From DASXTS01 sp036505275 (GTDB taxonomy: Bacteria; Actinomycetota; Actinomycetes; Mycobacteriales; Pseudonocardiaceae): a stretch of 7,753 nucleotides of DNA. The position numbers were made by a program, and so were the translations under genes. The DNA is taken from contig DASXTS010000454.1 in NCBI GenBank assembly GCA_036505275.1, positions 1-7,753 on the forward strand, written 5' to 3'. Below, piece after piece: positions 6,188 through 7,753 of the stretch; the stretch's first letter is position 1, and each line of letters starts with the position of its first letter. The notes beneath the pieces were generated by a model that had not been told where the DNA came from, ran no database searches, and saw nothing but the letters and a program-made list of their open reading frames with translations.

Positions 6188-6952
6188 GTGGAACTCGACG
6201 GCGGCAGCGCGGTGGTGACCGGTGGCGCGTCCGGGCTGGGCCTGGCCACAGTTCGCGCGTTAGTGGACCGCGGGGTGCCGACCGTGATCGTCGACGTGGC
6301 CGAGACCGCGGGCAAGGAGGCGGCCGCCTCGCTGGGCAGCCTGGCGCACTTCGCGCTCGCCGACGTCACCGACACCCAAGCGGTGGACGCTGCGCTCGAC
6401 GCAGCGCAGGAGCGCGGCCCGCTGCGCGCCGTCGTGCACTGCGCCGGCAAGGGCGGCACGGTGCGGGTGGTCGAGCGGGACGGCAGCCCGGGCTCGCTGG
6501 AGACCTACGAGAGCCTGGTCCGGCTCAACCTCATCGGCACGTTCAACGTGCTGCGGCTGGCCGCCGCCCGGATGGCCCGCAATGAGCCCCTCGACGGCGA
6601 GCGTGGCGTGTGCGTGCTCACCGCGTCGGTCGCCGCCTGGGAGGGCCAGGTCGGGCAGATCCCATACGCCTCGGCGAAGGCCGGTATCGTCGGGATGACC
6701 TTGGTCGCGGCCCGCGACCTGGCCAACAAGCTGATCCGGGTGTGCACGATCGCCCCCGGCGTGTTCGACACCCCGATCCTCAGCCGGCTCTCCGACGAGA
6801 TCCGCGACAGGCTCGCCAGCGCCGTTCCGCATCCGTCCAGGCTCGGCCGGCCCGACGAGTACGCCCGGCTCGCCATGCACATCCTGGACAACCCGATGCT
6901 CAACGGGGAGACCATCCGGCTGGACGGCGCGATCCGGATGCCACCCCGCTGA
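6188..6952 (+). CDS. HSD10-like SDR, probable 3-hydroxyacyl-CoA dehydrogenase
   Basis: This 254-residue SDR resembles the type-2 3-hydroxyacyl-CoA dehydrogenases (HSD17B10/HSD10 group), which oxidise 3-hydroxyacyl-CoA, including 2-methyl-branched forms, with NAD. It has TGGASGLG (11-18), Asp36 after beta-2 (NAD preference), VHCAG (83-87) where most SDRs have NNAG, Asn114 (RLNLIGTFN), Ser147 (LTASVAA), and YASAK with Y160 and K164. The long region CTIAPGVFDTP (186-196), HPSRLGRPDEYARL (215-228) and the end NPMLNGETIRLDGAIRM are characteristic of this group. GTG 6188 was chosen because GGGAGG lies 9 nt upstream and the protein then begins just before strand beta-1; the frame is open upstream into the thiolase gene. 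Its position between thiolase and enoyl-CoA hydratase fits the dehydrogenase step of beta-oxidation. Confidence 0.93.
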   Translation: MELDGGSAVVTGGASGLGLATVRALVDRGVPTVIVDVAETAGKEAAASLGSLAHFALADVTDTQAVDAALDAAQERGPLRAVVHCAGKGGTVRVVERDGSPGSLETYESLVRLNLIGTFNVLRLAAARMARNEPLDGERGVCVLTASVAAWEGQVGQIPYASAKAGIVGMTLVAARDLANKLIRVCTIAPGVFDTPILSRLSDEIRDRLASAVPHPSRLGRPDEYARLAMHILDNPMLNGETIRLDGAIRMPPR

Positions 6953-7012
6953 TTCGAGCCACCCCGCTGATTCGAGCCACCCCGCTGAGTCGAGCCACCC
7001 CGCTGAGTCGAC
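6941..7012. repeat. Four tandem 18-bp copies carrying the SDR stop codon
   Basis: The unit CCACCCCGCTGATTCGAG starts at 6941, 6959, 6977 and 6995. Copies 1 and 2 are identical, copies 3 and 4 have GAGTCGA instead of GATTCGA, and copy 4 ends in AC. Copy 1 contains the last codons (Pro-Pro-Arg) and TGA stop of the HSD10-like gene. Because 18 is a multiple of three, the same Pro-Pro-Arg-stop appears in frame in every copy (TGA at 6950, 6968, 6986 and 7004). The array fills nearly all of the 72-bp gap and stops just before the next gene's ribosome-binding site. Confidence 0.96.
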
Positions 7013-7024
7013 CCGAGGAGCCCC

Positions 7025-7753
7025 ATGGCCGACACCGTCCGCACCGAGGCCGTCGACGGCGTGCTCGTCGTCACCATCGATCGGCCCGAGGTGCGCAACG
7101 CGATCAACACCGCGGCCGCCGAGGGCATCGCGGCCGCGCTCGACGAACTCGACGCGCGCGCCGATCTGGCCGTCGGCGTGATCACCGGCGCCGGCTCGTC
7201 CTTCTGCACGGGGATGGACCTCAAGGCCTTCCTGGCCGGCGAGCGCCCCTCGGTGCCCGACCGCGGCTTCGCCGGCATCGTGGAGCGGCCGCCGGCCAAG
7301 CCGATGATCGCGGCCGTCGAGGGGTACGCGGTGGCCGGCGGATTCGAGATCGCGCTGGCCTGCGACCTGATCGTGGCCGCCGAGGACGCCGTTTTCGGCT
7401 TGCCCGAGGTCAGGCGCGGGCTGGTCGCGGCCGGCGGCGGGCTGCTGCGGCTGCCCAGCCGCGCGCCCTACCAGCTGGCCGTGGAGTGGGCCCTGACCGG
7501 CGCGCTGATCCCCGCGGCGCGGGCGGCCGAGGTCTTCCTGGTCAACCGGCTGACCGCGCCGGGCGACGCGCTGCGCGCCGCCGTCGAGCTGGCCAGGACG
7601 ATCGCCGCCAACGGCCCGCTGGCCGTCGCAGCCACCAAACGGATCCTCGCCGAGTCCCGCGAGTGGCCCTCGTCCGAGGCGTTCGATCGGCAGCGCGAGA
7701 TCAGCGAGCCGGTGCGCTCCTCGATGGACGCCAGGGAAGGCGCCCGGGCCTTC
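7025..7753 (+). CDS. Enoyl-CoA hydratase/isomerase (crotonase family), C-terminus outside window
   Basis: The 243 codons from ATG 7025 to the right edge contain no stop, so the gene is cut near its end (family proteins are about 255-265 residues). The crotonase fold is clear: DRPEVRNAIN (19-28), the oxyanion-hole segment SSFCTGMDLKAF (58-69), EGYAVAGGFEIALACDLI (99-116), and FGLPEVRRGL (124-133). E108 and E128 lie 20 residues apart, as do the two catalytic glutamates of rat mitochondrial enoyl-CoA hydratase (E144/E164), so genuine hydratase activity (2-enoyl-CoA to 3-hydroxyacyl-CoA) is likely. GAGGAG at 7015-7020 is the ribosome-binding site, with a rather short spacer. The gene follows the thiolase and HSD10-like genes and completes the hydratase-dehydrogenase-thiolase set. 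Confidence 0.95.
   Translation, partial: MADTVRTEAVDGVLVVTIDRPEVRNAINTAAAEGIAAALDELDARADLAVGVITGAGSSFCTGMDLKAFLAGERPSVPDRGFAGIVERPPAKPMIAAVEGYAVAGGFEIALACDLIVAAEDAVFGLPEVRRGLVAAGGGLLRLPSRAPYQLAVEWALTGALIPAARAAEVFLVNRLTAPGDALRAAVELARTIAANGPLAVAATKRILAESREWPSSEAFDRQREISEPVRSSMDAREGARAF

Noticed and set aside
6941..7012. CRISPR-like array
   Set aside because: Units are only 18 bp and directly abutting with no unique spacers, and no cas genes are present; it is a simple tandem repeat.

Overview
This window is high-GC (estimated around 70%), densely coded DNA with G/C-rich third codon positions. Flavin/F420-type oxidoreductases and CoA-dependent catabolic enzymes are abundant. Together these suggest an actinomycete (Mycobacteriales, Pseudonocardiales or Frankiales-like); the genus cannot be fixed from the sequence. 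No RNA gene, CRISPR array, insertion sequence or transcriptional regulator gene is visible, and no stretch longer than about 100 bases lacks a gene.

Left arm (minus strand, read from about 4864 down to 1): a PPOX-type split-barrel flavoprotein, a short-chain dehydrogenase (SDR), a small NTF2/SnoaL-like protein, a second SDR, a luciferase-like (LLM) flavin/F420 oxidoreductase, and, after a 92-bp gap with its own AT-rich promoter-like segment, an acyl-CoA ligase cut by the window edge. The first four genes are joined by three successive 4-bp stop/start overlaps, so they look like one tightly coupled operon.

Right arm (plus strand, from 4956): a thiolase, an HSD10-like SDR (3-hydroxyacyl-CoA dehydrogenase type) and an enoyl-CoA hydratase truncated by the right edge. 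The arms diverge from a 91-bp intergenic region (4865-4955).

Taken together, the ligase could activate a carboxylic acid to its CoA ester. Hydratase, hydroxyacyl-CoA dehydrogenase and thiolase could perform the later beta-oxidation steps. The two SDRs, the LLM and PPOX proteins and the NTF2-like protein could carry out upstream redox or isomerisation chemistry on a more complex (alicyclic, terpenoid or steroid-like) substrate. The substrate is not identifiable from sequence, and no acyl-CoA dehydrogenase is present in the window.

The most interesting non-coding signals are (i) a shared AT-rich imperfect palindrome containing ATACGCAT in both promoter-like gaps, a candidate operator tying the cluster into one regulon, and (ii) three short tandem repeats (12, 18 and 19 bp periods), each at an end of an SDR gene. 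Two of them duplicate the gene's last codons together with its stop codon.
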